Part shown: one piece after another, positions 28,040 to 38,038 of the stretch
How positions within the stretch are numbered: position 1 is the first letter of the stretch
How the letters are laid out: every line of letters starts with the position of its first letter
Assembly: GCA_016212085.1 (NCBI GenBank)
Contig: JACRHL010000004.1
Span: 1 to 40,669 of the forward strand
From: Nitrospirota bacterium
Lineage (GTDB): Bacteria; Nitrospirota; JACRHL01
Reading direction: 5' to 3'
Length of the DNA stretch: 40,669 nucleotides
Made by a program: the position numbers and the translations under genes
Notes under the pieces: generated by a model
What the model was told of the DNA's origin: nothing
The model's database searches: none
What the model saw: only the letters and a program-made list of their open reading frames with translations

Positions 28040-28182
28040 GGGCACCTCTATTAACCGTCGCGAGCGGTCCGAGTGCAAGGCGGACGGAGCGGAGGACCCG
28101 AGACATATCATGGTGATAGGCGAGGGTTCGAGCACCGCCCAACGCAGCAATCGGAGCGCGCAGCAGGTTAATAGAGGTGCCC
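28040..28182 (+). repeat. Structured dispersed repeat E2 (MITE-like, 143 bp)
   Basis: Same family and orientation as E1. The terminal inverted repeat is the same 16 bases with one change on the left arm. Flanked by ACCT on both sides (28036-28039, 28183-28186), the right copy including the first bases of the cheB stop codon as read on the plus strand. Internal stems are GTCCG/CGGAC around the conserved loop AGTGCAAGG, and TATCA-TGG-TGATA. Confidence 0.88.
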
Positions 28183-28184
28183 AC

Positions 28185-29222
28185 CTAGCGGTGGGTGAGC
28201 AGCTCCAGCACCGTGCGGGCGATGTTTTGCAGCGACACCACCTGGTCCACGCAGCCGGTCTCCTTGGCGGCGCGGGGCATGCCGTAGACGACGCTGGTGA
28301 GCGCGTCCTGCGCCACGGTGAGGGTGCCCGCCCGCTTCAGCTCCACGATGCCATCGGCGCCGTCGTGACCCATGCCGGTGAGCACGGCGGCCACCGCTTG
28401 CTGGCCCAGCCCGCGGGCGGCGGACTTGAACAGCACGTCCACCGCCGGCTTCTGGTGGCACACGGGGGGGCCCTCCTTGAGGCGCACGCGCATGGCGGCG
28501 GGCGATCCCTCCACCACCATGTGCAGGCCGCCGGGGGCCACCAGGGCCACGCCGCGCTGCACCAGGTCGCCGTCCTTGGCCTCGCGCACGGTCATGGCCG
28601 AGACACGGTCGAGGGACTGGGCGAAGGAGTGGGTGAAGTGGGCGGGCATGTGCTGCACCACCAGGGTGCCCGGCGTGTCCGCCGGCAGTTCCGCGAACAC
28701 GGCGCGCAGCGCCTCGGTGCCGCCGGTGGAGGCGCCCAGCAGCAGCAGCGGCCGGCGGTAGATGCCGCCCCCGCCCAGGGACTGGGGCTTGCTGATGAAC
28801 GACGGCCGGTGGCGGGTCACGTCCACCGCGGCGGCCACGCGGACCTTTTCCGCCAGCTCCACGCCCAGGTTGCGCATGGCGGCGAGGTTGGTGGGCTTGC
28901 CCACCACGTCCACCGCCCCCAGCGACAGGGCGCGCATGGCCATCTCGCCCCCCTGCTGGGTGAGGGTGGAGAACATCACCACCGGCATGGGGCGCTTGGC
29001 CATGAGCTGCTCGAGGAAGGTGATGCCGTCCATGCGCGGCATCTCCACGTCGAGGATCATCACGTCCACCTCCTGCGACAGCAGCACGTCGCGCGCCTCG
29101 ATGGGGTCGTTGGCGCAGGCCACCACCCGGATGTCCGGCTGGCGCCCCAACTCGTCGGTCAGGATCTTGCGGACGAAGGCCGAATCGTCCACGCACAGCA
29201 CGCGAATGATCGAATTACGCAT
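28185..29222 (-). CDS. cheB: Chemotaxis response regulator protein-glutamate methylesterase CheB
   Basis: 345 residues. Receiver domain with Asp11/Asp12 and phospho-acceptor Asp58 (MILDVEMPRMDG), then the methylesterase domain with catalytic Ser165 (LLGASTGGTEAL), His191 (VQHMPAHFT) and Asp287 (TGMGHDGADG). It demethylates and deamidates receptors when phosphorylated by CheA. The ATG shares one base with the cheD stop (TGATG). It is the last gene of the operon; its stop codon touches repeat E2's flank. A longer upstream frame lies inside cheD and is discounted. Confidence 0.97.
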   Translation of the reverse strand: MRNSIIRVLCVDDSAFVRKILTDELGRQPDIRVVACANDPIEARDVLLSQEVDVMILDVEMPRMDGITFLEQLMAKRPMPVVMFSTLTQQGGEMAMRALSLGAVDVVGKPTNLAAMRNLGVELAEKVRVAAAVDVTRHRPSFISKPQSLGGGGIYRRPLLLLGASTGGTEALRAVFAELPADTPGTLVVQHMPAHFTHSFAQSLDRVSAMTVREAKDGDLVQRGVALVAPGGLHMVVEGSPAAMRVRLKEGPPVCHQKPAVDVLFKSAARGLGQQAVAAVLTGMGHDGADGIVELKRAGTLTVAQDALTSVVYGMPRAAKETGCVDQVVSLQNIARTVLELLTHR

Positions 29223-29809
29223 CAGGGTTCCAATCCAAGAGCCAGTCCCGTCGCCACATTGCCTCGGCCGCCTTGTTGCAGGCGGGTCGCCGGTTCGCCG
29301 GGGCACTTCATCCAGACCTCGCCGGTGCCGATCCTCAGGGTGATCGTGCGCCCCACGCGGCCACCCACGTGGCGCGCCACGTGGGACACGCCGCGCATGG
29401 ACAGCCAGGCGCGCGCCGTCTGCAAGTTGCGCGCGCCGATGGAAAAATCCCTCAGGCTTTCCGACACGGAGGCGCAGCCGAACAGCGTCACCCGCGCGTT
29501 CTCGCGGCGCGCCCCCATGCGGTGCGCCGCGGAGAGGAACAGGGGCAGGGCCACGTCCACGAAACGCCACGGATTGTCCAGCTCCTCGCCGGGCGCAAGG
29601 TGCGCCTCCGGGAACACGGCGTGCAGGATGCCCCCCACGCCGGCCACCGGATCGTGCAGCGTCACCCCCAGACACGAGCCCAGGTTGTGGGTGGCGATCA
29701 CGTCACCGCCGGCACGGCTCAGGGCCATGTCGCCGATCAGCACCACCACCGTGGGCGCCGGAACGCCGGTTTCAAGGCCCGCCGGGGCCGTGTCGGGCAT
29801 GGTGGCCAC
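29222..29809 (-). CDS. cheD: Chemoreceptor glutamine deamidase CheD
   Basis: 195 residues (192 if ATG 29800 is used). The catalytic residues are visible: Cys46 in THNLGSCLGVTLHDP and His63 in GVGGILHAVFP. CheD deamidates receptor glutamines, and in some species also works with CheC. The GTG at 29809 overlaps the receptor stop by one base; ATG at 29800 is an equally good candidate with no clear ribosome-binding site for either. Its pairing with cheB suggests receptor adaptation through deamidation. Confidence 0.93.
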   Translation of the reverse strand: MATMPDTAPAGLETGVPAPTVVVLIGDMALSRAGGDVIATHNLGSCLGVTLHDPVAGVGGILHAVFPEAHLAPGEELDNPWRFVDVALPLFLSAAHRMGARRENARVTLFGCASVSESLRDFSIGARNLQTARAWLSMRGVSHVARHVGGRVGRTITLRIGTGEVWMKCPGEPATRLQQGGRGNVATGLALGLEP

Positions 29810-31632
29810 TAGAACAGATTGTCCACTTCCGGACGGTCGCCGCGCAGGGGCGACAGCACCCGCCCGCCGCCGTCATCGTGGGTGGCATCGTGGGCGGCGC
29901 GGGCGGTGGACGCACCCCACACCAGGGTGTCCATGGTGCTTACCAGGTCGCGCAGGGCGGTCACCTGGGTGTTGAGCGCCTCGCCGGACGAGGCGGAGCG
30001 CTCGGCGCTGGTGGCCGCCTGCTGGGTCACCTGTTCCATCTGCTGCATGGCCTGGGTCATCTGGCCGATGCCGTCCGCCTGCTCGGCGCTGGCCATGGCG
30101 ATGCGCTCCACCAGGCCCGACATCTCCACCGCGTGGTGGGTGATCTGCTCCAGGGCGCCGCCGGCGCTCTCCATGATGGACACGCCACGGGTGGCGCGGT
30201 CGATGGATTCGGAGATCATGGCCGCCGTGTCCTTGGCGGCGGCGGCGGAGCGCTGCGCCAGGTTGCGCACCTCGTCCGCCACCACGGCGAAGCCCATGCC
30301 CGCCTCGCCGGCGCGGGCCGCCTCCACCGCCGCGTTCAGGGCCAGGATGTTGGTCTGGAAGGCGATGTCGTCGATGACGTTGATGACCTTGGCGATCTGC
30401 GTGGCCGAGGCGTGGATGTCGCGCATGGCCTGGGCCATCTCGCGCATCTTGTCGTTGCCGTCGGTGGCGGCGTCGCGGGCCTTGCCGGCCACGGTGTTGG
30501 CGGTGCGGGCCGCCTCGCTGTTCTGGTGGGTGCGCTGGCTCATGTCGGTCATGGTGGCCGACGCCTGCTCGATGGAGGCGGCCTGTTCGGACGCCCCCTC
30601 CGCCTGCTGCATGGCGGCGCGCGAGATCTGCGCGCTGCTCTGCTCCACCTGGCGCGAGCCCGCGTCCAGCCCGGCGATGGCCTGCACCAGCGGGGCCACG
30701 ATGGCCCGCGCCACCAGGAAGCCGATGAGCAGCGACAGGGCCACCGCCGCCACGCTCATGGCGGCCATGATGGTGGCGGCCTGGGTGCGGATGGTCTTGG
30801 CCTCCGCCTGGGCCTTGGCCACCTCGTCCGCCTGCATGGCGAGCATCTGCTCGGTCAGCTCCTGCAACTTGAGGCTGGCCCCGTCCAGGCGCTCCATGGC
30901 GGCGCGGGCCGCCACCGTGGCGGCCTTGGCCTCGGCCACGGTGGTCATGACCAGCTGGGTGGCGTCGATGAACTCGGTGTAGGCGGGCTGGAAAGTGCGG
31001 AACCCGGCCAGTCCGCGCACCTTGTTGTCCAGCACCTGGAAGCGCGCGCGGGCGCCCTCGTTGTGGACGGCCACATAGTCGAACACCGCCAGCACCTGCT
31101 CGGTGAGGAGGCGCTGGCCGTTGGCCGACACGCCGGCGTACGCGGCGGCCTCCAGCATGCGCGGCGTGGCCTGGGTGAGGGACTGCAACTGGGCGCTGGC
31201 CCGCGCCATCAGGACCACCGCCGTGCCGTGCTGCTGCATCATCTCGGTGGCGCCGGCGGCGTAGACGGTCTTCAGCTCGTCCATGGCGCGCGCCGTGTCC
31301 TGCTCCACCGGCAGCAGATCCCTTTCCGCCAGCGCGGCCAGGTGCCCATCGAAGGCGGTCAGGTTGTCGTGAAACTCGCGGCGCACGTCCGCCAACGCCG
31401 CCGGATCATCCAGGGACAGGTACTCGCCGGTGGCGTCCTGGCTCTTGAGCAGGGTGCGCGCCAGGCCGTTGACGATGGCGCTGTGGCCGATCTGTTCCGT
31501 GAGCGTGGAGCCGATGAACGTGGACAGCCGGTTGATGCTGCCCATGGCGATGACCCCGGTCACCCCCACCAGGACCGACACGGCCACGAACGCGCCGATG
31601 ACCTTTTGCCTCAGGGTGAATTTCTGCAACAT
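29809..31632 (-). CDS. Methyl-accepting chemotaxis protein, membrane-bound
   Basis: 607 residues. Membrane segment 1 at about 10-32, a helical periplasmic ligand-binding region to about 280, membrane segment 2 ([20 protein letters not shown]), a HAMP-like linker and a long coiled-coil signalling domain whose hairpin tip is highly conserved ([20 protein letters not shown] and following). The C-terminal tail lacks a CheR/CheB-binding NWETF pentapeptide. The ligand is unknown. The start at 31632 is preceded by GGAGG about ten bases upstream. It sits 63 bp after cheW. Confidence 0.95.
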   Translation of the reverse strand: MLQKFTLRQKVIGAFVAVSVLVGVTGVIAMGSINRLSTFIGSTLTEQIGHSAIVNGLARTLLKSQDATGEYLSLDDPAALADVRREFHDNLTAFDGHLAALAERDLLPVEQDTARAMDELKTVYAAGATEMMQQHGTAVVLMARASAQLQSLTQATPRMLEAAAYAGVSANGQRLLTEQVLAVFDYVAVHNEGARARFQVLDNKVRGLAGFRTFQPAYTEFIDATQLVMTTVAEAKAATVAARAAMERLDGASLKLQELTEQMLAMQADEVAKAQAEAKTIRTQAATIMAAMSVAAVALSLLIGFLVARAIVAPLVQAIAGLDAGSRQVEQSSAQISRAAMQQAEGASEQAASIEQASATMTDMSQRTHQNSEAARTANTVAGKARDAATDGNDKMREMAQAMRDIHASATQIAKVINVIDDIAFQTNILALNAAVEAARAGEAGMGFAVVADEVRNLAQRSAAAAKDTAAMISESIDRATRGVSIMESAGGALEQITHHAVEMSGLVERIAMASAEQADGIGQMTQAMQQMEQVTQQAATSAERSASSGEALNTQVTALRDLVSTMDTLVWGASTARAAHDATHDDGGGRVLSPLRGDRPEVDNLF

Positions 31633-31695
31633 GGTGTGCTGTTTCCTCCAGTACGGCTGGCCCACACTTCCCCCCTCCGGGGGGGGCGGCCGTGA

Positions 31696-32211
31696 TTAAA
31701 ATCCGGCGTCCGCGTAGAACGCGTCGTCCGCCAATGCCTTTTCGATGTCCACCACGATATAAACCTTGTCCCCCCAGTTGGCCACGCCGGGCACACAGCC
31801 GTTCATGAGCCGTTCCGCGCCGGCGGGCGGCGGCGCCAGCCGGTCCGGCGGGATGCGCACCACCTCGTTCACCGAGTCCACCACCACCCCCATCAGGTTG
31901 GGGCCCGCGCGGCCCTCCAGCTCCAGCACCACGATGCAGGTGCGGTCCGTGTAGTCGCGGCCCGCCAGGCCGTACTTGAGGCGCAGGTCCACCACCGGCA
32001 CCACCGAGCCGCGCAGATTGAGCACCCCCTTGATGTGCGCCGCCATGTTGGGCAGCCGGGTGATGGGCCCCACGCCGATGATCTCGCGCACCTTGGCCAC
32101 CGAGACGGCGTACTCCTCGCGCTCGATGGACAGGGTCAGGTACTTGTGCTCCCACTCGTTGCCGGTGACACCGGCCTGCTTGGCGGGCTTGCGGATGGTT
32201 GCCGTGTTCAT
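31696..32211 (-). CDS. cheW: Chemotaxis coupling protein CheW
   Basis: 171 residues, a single CheW (SH3-like) domain with a charged N-terminal extension of about 20 residues. Motifs include YLTLSIEREEYAVSVAKVRE, GVLNLRGSVVPVVDLRLKYG and a C-terminal KVYIVVDIEKAL. It links receptors to CheA. GGTGAGG three bases before the ATG at 32211 fixes the start; a GTG at 32220 is less likely. The cheA stop is only nine bases upstream. Confidence 0.95.
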   Translation of the reverse strand: MNTATIRKPAKQAGVTGNEWEHKYLTLSIEREEYAVSVAKVREIIGVGPITRLPNMAAHIKGVLNLRGSVVPVVDLRLKYGLAGRDYTDRTCIVVLELEGRAGPNLMGVVVDSVNEVVRIPPDRLAPPPAGAERLMNGCVPGVANWGDKVYIVVDIEKALADDAFYADAGF

Positions 32212-32220
32212 GGTCCTCAC

Positions 32221-34416
32221 CTATGCGTCGATGCCGGCCATGCGGTAGATCTTGCCGATGTCGAGGATCAGGCCGATGCTGCCGTCGCCCAGGATGGCGC
32301 CGCCGGCCACGCCCCGCACCCCCTGCATGCGCTCGCCCAGGCCCTTGATGACCACCTCCTGCTTGCCCAGCAGGGTGTCGACCATCAGGCAGCAGCGCCG
32401 CCCGTCCGACTCCACCACCACCGCCAGGCCGTCCCAAGGGTCGCGCACGGCGCCGTCGATATGGAACAGGTCGGCCACGCGCACCAGGGGCAGCAGCTTG
32501 CCGCGCACCTTGAGGGACTCGATGCGCTGGTTGACGGTGGCGTAGTGGGCCGGTTCCGGCTTGAACGACTCCATGATGCCCAGGGTGGGGATGATGAAGC
32601 GCTCCGGCCCCACCCGCACCACCATGCCGTCGATGATGGCCAGGGTGAGGGGCAGCACGATGGTGACGGTGGTGCCCTTGCCGGGGGTGGAATCCAGCTC
32701 CACGCGGCCGCGCACCTTCTCGATGGTCTTCACCACCACGTCCATGCCCACCCCGCGCCCCGACACGTCGGTCACCTTGTCGGCGGTGGAGAAGCCGGGC
32801 TGGAAGATCAGGTTGTACAGCTCGCGCGGGGCCGGTTGCTCGTCGGGGCCGATCAGCCCGCGCTCCACGGCCTTGGCGCGGATCTTGTCGCGGTTCAGGC
32901 CGCGGCCGTCGTCGGCGATGGTGATGAGGATGGCGTCGCCCTTGTGCTCGGCGCCGATGGTGATGGTGGCCACCGGCGGCTTGCCGGTGGCGGGGCGGCC
33001 CTCGGGGGGCTCGATGCCGTGGTCCACCGAGTTGCGCACCATGTGCATGAGCGGCTCGTAGATCTCCTCCACCAGGTTGCGGTCGATCTCCGTGTCGCCC
33101 CCGTTCATGACCAGTTCCACCGCCTTGCCGGACTTCTTCGAGAGGTCGCGCACCACCCGCACCATCTTCTGGAAGGTGGCGCGGATGGGCACCATGCGGG
33201 TGGACATGGCGGTCTTTTGCAGCTCGTTGGTGATGCGCGAGAGCTGGGCCAGGTTGCGTTGCAGGCGCTGGTCGGCCACGCGCTGGATGATGGGGTCCTG
33301 GCGCACCTGGAGCTGCGCCACCACCAGCTCGCCCACCATGTTCAGCAGGCTGTCCAGCTTGGCGGTGTCCACCTTGATGGTGGTGGTGCGGGCGTGGGCG
33401 CCCTCGCGGGCGGGCTGGGCGGGCTGGGTGGTTTCGGCGGCCTCGGCGGTGTTAGGGCCGGCCTCGGGGCGCGCCGGGGCGGCGGGCGCCTGGGTCTCCT
33501 CGCCGGCCAGCACCCGGCGGATGCGCGCCACCAGCGGCTCGATGGCGAACACCGGCCCGTTGCCGCCGCCCTTGCCGTTCAGGTCGCGCACCGCCGCCAC
33601 CATCTGGCTGATGAGGTCGACGCTGGCCAGCACCACGTCCACCAGGGCGGGGCTGACGGCAAGCTTGCCGGAGCGGGCCGCGTCCAGGAGGTTCTCGGTC
33701 TCGTGGGCCAGGCGGTTGATGGGCGTCAGTTGCAGGAAGCCCGACACCCCCTTGATGGTGTGGAACGGGCGGAAGATGGTGTTGATGACCTCCGTGTCGC
33801 CGGGGTGCTCCTCCAGCGCCAGCAGGTTGCTCTCGATGCTGTCCAGGTGCTCCGTGGCCTCGGTGACGAACTCGTCCACCAGCGACGTTTCCAGCGACGG
33901 GTCCAGGGCGAGCCCCAAGGCCGCCTCCGGCGCCGGGGCCTTGGGCGGGGGCGGGGCCACCTCGGCGGCCATGGCGGCCGCCGGCGGCACCAGGGAACCG
34001 AGCTGGGCCAGCGCCTGTTCCGCGTCCCGCTCGTCCGCGTGGCTCACGGCGCGGCCGGTCAGGGCCACGAAGCGGTCCAGCACGGCATCCATGCCGGTGG
34101 CGCGGGCGGCATCCGCCGGACCGTTGCGCAGCACGTCCTGAAGGCCGGTGATGCCCTCGCCCACCAGCTTCAGGGCGGCCTGCTTCTCCGCCTCGCCCTC
34201 GATCTGGAACAGCACCAGCATGGAGAGCACGGCGTCGATGGATTCGGCCACCTGGACGAACAGGGCCAGACCGTCCTCCCGGCGGGCGGCGTCGGCCACC
34301 TCGCGCGCGACGTCCATGAGGGACACCAGGCCCTGGAGGTCGTCCGGGTCGAGCAGCACCAGGTCGGTGGCGGCCTGGTTCAGGCGGCCGGAAAGATTCT
34401 TCAGGATCGCTTCCAT
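32221..34416 (-). CDS. cheA: Chemotaxis histidine kinase CheA with N-terminal extension
   Basis: 731 residues. Residues 1 to about 145 are a helical region that is not the usual HPt start, followed by a Pro/Ala linker. HPt then carries the phosphorylated His219 (FRPFHTIKGVSGFL). A second Pro/Ala-rich linker (about 335-370) leads to the dimerisation domain (LDSLLNMVGELVVAQLQV), the ATPase (N box MHMVRNSVDHGIEPPEGR, G boxes DDGRGL and GRGVGMDVV) and the C-terminal CheW-like domain. No P2-type response-regulator-binding domain is obvious. It is second in the operon, 71 bp after the heme-motif receptor. Confidence 0.96.
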   Translation of the reverse strand: MEAILKNLSGRLNQAATDLVLLDPDDLQGLVSLMDVAREVADAARREDGLALFVQVAESIDAVLSMLVLFQIEGEAEKQAALKLVGEGITGLQDVLRNGPADAARATGMDAVLDRFVALTGRAVSHADERDAEQALAQLGSLVPPAAAMAAEVAPPPPKAPAPEAALGLALDPSLETSLVDEFVTEATEHLDSIESNLLALEEHPGDTEVINTIFRPFHTIKGVSGFLQLTPINRLAHETENLLDAARSGKLAVSPALVDVVLASVDLISQMVAAVRDLNGKGGGNGPVFAIEPLVARIRRVLAGEETQAPAAPARPEAGPNTAEAAETTQPAQPAREGAHARTTTIKVDTAKLDSLLNMVGELVVAQLQVRQDPIIQRVADQRLQRNLAQLSRITNELQKTAMSTRMVPIRATFQKMVRVVRDLSKKSGKAVELVMNGGDTEIDRNLVEEIYEPLMHMVRNSVDHGIEPPEGRPATGKPPVATITIGAEHKGDAILITIADDGRGLNRDKIRAKAVERGLIGPDEQPAPRELYNLIFQPGFSTADKVTDVSGRGVGMDVVVKTIEKVRGRVELDSTPGKGTTVTIVLPLTLAIIDGMVVRVGPERFIIPTLGIMESFKPEPAHYATVNQRIESLKVRGKLLPLVRVADLFHIDGAVRDPWDGLAVVVESDGRRCCLMVDTLLGKQEVVIKGLGERMQGVRGVAGGAILGDGSIGLILDIGKIYRMAGIDA

Positions 34417-34487
34417 CCGCCTATCCGATGGCGCGCGCGGCGGGGCGGCGCGGGAACTGGGGTTGCAGGGGGATCATCGCGGCCGCC

Positions 34488-36191
34488 CTAGAAATCGTTC
34501 ATGCCGTCGAAACCCGTCCGCTTCGGCGACCGCGGCGCCGCATGGGCCTTGGCGCGCACCGGCGGCGGGGCGTGGCGCTTGCTGGCGAAACCGCCCGTGC
34601 CGCCCGTGCCGCCGGTACCGCGCGGCGGGTGGGCGGGCCGGGCGGTGGACGCGGTATCGAAGGCGGCCATCATCTCGCCCAGGCGGCGCGCGTCGGCGGC
34701 CAGGTTCTCGGCGGAGGCGGAGGCCTCCTCCACCAGGGCGGCGTTCTGCTGGGTCACCGAGTCCATGTGGCTGATGGCGGTGTTCACCTCGTTGATGCCC
34801 TGGGCCTGCTCCTGGGCGGCCTCGGAGATCTCGCGCACCAGCGCGGCCACCTGCTCGACGCGGGTGACCACGTCGGCCAGGGACACGCCGGTCCGGGCCA
34901 CCAGCTCGTTGCCGGCGGCCACCTTGAGCACGCTGTCCTGGATCAGCTCCTTGATCTCGCTGGCGGAATCGGCGGAGCGCTGCGCCAGGTTGCGCACCTC
35001 CTCGGCCACCACCGCGAAGCCGGCGCCGGCGTCTCCGGCGCGGGCCGCCTCCACCGCCGCGTTCAGGGCCAGCAGGTTGGTCTGGAAGGCGATGTTGTCG
35101 ATGACGGTGATGATCTCCGAGATCTTCCTCGAGCTTGCGGTGATCTCGGCCATGGCGGTCACCGTGTGCTGCACCATGCCGTTGCCGTGGCGGGCGCCGG
35201 CGGATGTCTCCTCCGCCAGGCGGCGCGCCTCCAGGGCGTTCTGGGCGCTCTGCTTGACGGTGGCGGTGATCTCCTCCATGGAGGCGGCGGTTTCCTCCAG
35301 GGACGACGCCTGCTCCTCCGTGCGGTGCGCCAGGTCCGTGTTGCCGCGCGCCAGGCCCTGGGCCTCCAGGGCCACCTCCTCCGACACGCGCATCACGCCG
35401 CGCACGGTGCGGTTCAAGGGGGTCACCACCAGACGCTGGAAGCTGAGCAGGATCACCACGATGGAGACGGGGATCAGCAGCAGCGCCCACAGCACGTTGC
35501 GCTTGAGGGTGCTTGCCACCGCCTGGTGCATGGGGGCCAGGTCGGCCACCACCTCGAAGGCGCCGTGCACCTCGCCCACCTTCCAGCCCTCCATGGTGAA
35601 GCCGAGCGGGTCCTTGGTGGTGCCGGTGACCGAGTCGTCGATGGTGCCGTGGCAGCCCATGCAGTCCTCCGTCAGCACCACCGGGCGCATGTAGCGCAGC
35701 ACGTCCGCCTCCTTGTCCACGCGCGCCAAGCCCTTGAGCTGGCCCGAGCCAAGCTCCAGCAACATCTCGCGCTCGATGGCGGTGGGCTCGTTGGCGGGGT
35801 TGCGCGGAGAGATCTTGGGCACCCGGAAGGTGTAGCCCGTCTCCTCCGCGTTACGCCGGCCCACGTTCCAGCCGGCCACGATGGGGATGGTCCAGTAATA
35901 GCGGGTTTCCCGCGCCGCCTTGATCGGGTCGGCGGCGCCGGCCATGGCCGCCTCGACCTCGGCGCGCATCGCCTGGTCGTCGAAGGCGTTGTGCTTGGCG
36001 CGCAGGTCGGCCATGTAGACCCGGGCGTTCTCCGCCTCCTGGGTGACGGCGCGCGCCTTCTCCTCGAGCAGGTGCATCGCCTCGCGCTCCAGGCTGCTCT
36101 TGACCACGGTGAAATTGACGCCGTAGCTCACCAGGAAGGCGGCCACGATCACCAGGCCGATCCTGGCCCGGTAGTCCAACTTGCTGAACAT
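34488..36191 (-). CDS. Methyl-accepting chemotaxis protein with heme-binding (CxxCH) periplasmic sensor
   Basis: 567 residues. Membrane segment 1 (about 10-30), a periplasmic domain of the DUF3365/Tll0287 type with CMGCH at 177-181, the c-type heme attachment motif, membrane segment 2 (about 232-252), HAMP and a conserved signalling hairpin ([20 protein letters not shown]). The tail is a Pro/Gly/Lys-rich linker without a NWETF pentapeptide. Covalent heme suggests sensing of redox state, oxygen or NO. The start at 36191 is chosen because the membrane segment follows directly; upstream frame extension passes through non-coding DNA and a repeat. It is first in the che operon. Confidence 0.93.
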   Translation of the reverse strand: MFSKLDYRARIGLVIVAAFLVSYGVNFTVVKSSLEREAMHLLEEKARAVTQEAENARVYMADLRAKHNAFDDQAMRAEVEAAMAGAADPIKAARETRYYWTIPIVAGWNVGRRNAEETGYTFRVPKISPRNPANEPTAIEREMLLELGSGQLKGLARVDKEADVLRYMRPVVLTEDCMGCHGTIDDSVTGTTKDPLGFTMEGWKVGEVHGAFEVVADLAPMHQAVASTLKRNVLWALLLIPVSIVVILLSFQRLVVTPLNRTVRGVMRVSEEVALEAQGLARGNTDLAHRTEEQASSLEETAASMEEITATVKQSAQNALEARRLAEETSAGARHGNGMVQHTVTAMAEITASSRKISEIITVIDNIAFQTNLLALNAAVEAARAGDAGAGFAVVAEEVRNLAQRSADSASEIKELIQDSVLKVAAGNELVARTGVSLADVVTRVEQVAALVREISEAAQEQAQGINEVNTAISHMDSVTQQNAALVEEASASAENLAADARRLGEMMAAFDTASTARPAHPPRGTGGTGGTGGFASKRHAPPPVRAKAHAAPRSPKRTGFDGMNDF

Positions 36192-36477
36192 GTCCCTATC
36201 CCCATGAAAGATCTGGATGTCCGGCCCGGTGCCGGAACGCGCGCGCAGGGTGCGCGGCCCCGCCATGAACCGCCCCCCAGCCACCTCCAGGAAACCTATC
36301 GGCGCCGCGTCCCGCGCCCATGAGGAGGGTATCTCCAACAGGGAGTTGAAAAAGTCCATCCGTGGCCTTTTGCAATCCGAAACCGGAACACCGCGCTGTT
36401 TCGGTTCCTCCGGATTCCAGGCGCTTACGCGCGTGCAATCCCCCCCCGTGCCGGACGCGGGCGTGCCGAAAGGCGGT
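36192..36477. other. Intergenic region before the chemotaxis operon
   Basis: About 290 bases with no convincing gene. On the minus strand a GCCGATA (36297-36303) resembles a sigma-28 -10 box about 105 bases before the receptor ATG, but no -35 partner fits. A short hairpin-forming repeat fragment lies at 36345-36379. Confidence 0.4.
36345..36379. repeat. Fragment of a GTTGAAAAAGTCC-type repeat
   Basis: GTTGAAAAAGTCC then a partly complementary GTGGCCTTTT, forming a short imperfect hairpin. A related sequence starts at 38043 (GTTGGAAAAGTCC). Similar AT-rich palindromes are scattered in many proteobacterial genomes; I regard both as degenerate copies. Confidence 0.4.
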
Positions 36478-36620
36478 GGGCGCCTCTCAAAACCTGCTGC
36501 GCGGTCCGATTGCTGCGTTGGGCGGTGCTCGGCTCCTCTCCTATCCACTGGATATGTCTCGGATCCTGCGCTCCGTCCGCCTTGCACTCAGACCGCTCGC
36601 GACGGTTTCGAGAGGTGCCC
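36478..36620 (-). repeat. Structured dispersed repeat E3 (MITE-like, 143 bp, reversed and diverged)
   Basis: Same 143-bp length as E2 but opposite orientation. The terminal arms have changed on both sides yet still pair: CTCTCGAAACC with GGTTTTGAGAG (one G-T pair). Read in the E1 direction, internal stems are GTCTG/CGGAC around AGTGCAAGG and TATCC-AGT-GGATA. Flanks CGGT and CAGT differ by one base. It lies between the divergent chemotaxis and porin genes. Confidence 0.85.
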
Positions 36621-36892
36621 CAGTGTTTTTCGACAGCCTGCAAAACCTGCCGCGCGGTTCTTGGCGGGCTCCGGGAACGGGGGCGATTTGACGTGGGCCG
36701 TTCCGGGGGGCAGAGTTGAAGGGTCTGCCAAGGCAAGCCACAAAGCCATCCCGGGGAGGCCGGAACCCGCCACCTTGCGGGCCCCGGCGCCACCGTTGGG
36801 AGCGGTATTCCCCGGACCCGGGCCACAGGTGGCCACGTGGAGGGGAGTACGCGCGGCGGGCCCCCGCGCCACAACATCCGGAGGGGGAAACC

Positions 36893-38035
36893 ATGACACA
36901 CCGTTGCAATCCGGGGGCGGCGGGACTCGCCGCCATCGCCGCGCTGCTCCTGGGCGGCGCCACCAGCGCCCAGGCCATCGAAACCACCATCGGCGGCCAG
37001 GTCAACCGCATGATCCGTCTCGCCGACAACGGCGACAAGTCCGACATCCAGCACCTGGACAACAGCGCCGACCAGACCCGCGTCGGCATTCACGGCCACG
37101 GCATGATGGACGACACCATCAAGGCCGGGTTCGACTGGGAGACCGGCATCACCTCGAACCTGTCCGAGTTCGCGGACATCGAGCAGGTGGGTAACGATTC
37201 CAACACCGAGTTCCAGATCCGCGTGGCCCAGGTGTGGGCGGAGCGGCCGGAATTCGGCCGCGTGAGCCTGGGCCAGGGCGACGGTGCCGCGCGCCGCGCC
37301 GGGCGCGCGGACCTGTCGGGCACGGAGCAGGCGCTCAACAACGACTTCCGCCGCTACCACAGCGTGCGCTTCCGCGATTCCGGCGGCTTTTTCGTGGGCG
37401 ACGTGAGCAGCGTGTTCCACGCCTACGAGGGCCTGCGCGACGACCGGGTGCGCTACGACTCGCCCGCCCGCGCCGGCTGGAGCGCCGCCGCGAGCTGGGG
37501 CAACGACGACGAGGCCGAGCTGGCGCTCCGCTTCGCGGGCCTGGCCCGGCGCATGGAGGACGCCTACGACTCGTCGTCGTCCTTCCCCGCCGGAACCCGC
37601 GTCGAGGGCGCCGTGGGCTACAGCCGCAACCTGGGCCAGGGCACGTCCCTGCCGGACATCGACTACCAGCTCGATACCTCCTGGTCCGTGCTGCTCACCA
37701 ACGGCATGAACGGCACCGCCGCCTACGGCCGCCAGAAGCTGCAAGGCGGCGCCCAGGACACCAACCACGCCTGGTACCTGAAGCTGGGCTACAAGGCCGG
37801 CCGCCACGCCTTCGCCGTGGACTACGGCCAGTCCACGGACAACGCCGACCCCCTGTCCCCATCCAACCCGGTGGACGGCACCCACTACGGCCTGGGCTGG
37901 CAGATGGACCTGAACCGCTACAACACCGCCATCTACGCGGGCGTGCGTGTCTTCCAGATGGAACGCTCCGTGACCGGCGTGCCCGACCCGGACGACGTGC
38001 GCGGCCTCCACACGGGCATACGGGTGACGTTCTAG
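36893..38035 (+). CDS. Outer-membrane porin
   Basis: 380 residues. Signal peptide of about 27 residues ending SAQA, then a beta-barrel pattern of alternating residues starting IETTIGGQVNRMIRL, and a C-terminal Phe (TGIRVTF) used by the BAM machinery. The ELFGRV-type motif appears as EFGRVSLGQGDGA. It is a Gram-negative porin of the general diffusion type. GGAGGGGG precedes the ATG. The leader region 36621-36892 has no obvious promoter. The frame stays open upstream for 59 codons but lacks a signal peptide there, so 36893 is preferred. Confidence 0.9.
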   Translation: MTHRCNPGAAGLAAIAALLLGGATSAQAIETTIGGQVNRMIRLADNGDKSDIQHLDNSADQTRVGIHGHGMMDDTIKAGFDWETGITSNLSEFADIEQVGNDSNTEFQIRVAQVWAERPEFGRVSLGQGDGAARRAGRADLSGTEQALNNDFRRYHSVRFRDSGGFFVGDVSSVFHAYEGLRDDRVRYDSPARAGWSAAASWGNDDEAELALRFAGLARRMEDAYDSSSSFPAGTRVEGAVGYSRNLGQGTSLPDIDYQLDTSWSVLLTNGMNGTAAYGRQKLQGGAQDTNHAWYLKLGYKAGRHAFAVDYGQSTDNADPLSPSNPVDGTHYGLGWQMDLNRYNTAIYAGVRVFQMERSVTGVPDPDDVRGLHTGIRVTF

Positions 38036-38038
38036 CGG

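Noticed and set aside
36297-36303. Sigma-28 promoter for the chemotaxis operon
   Set aside because: Only the -10 core GCCGATA matches; no TAAA-like -35 lies at 15-16 bp.
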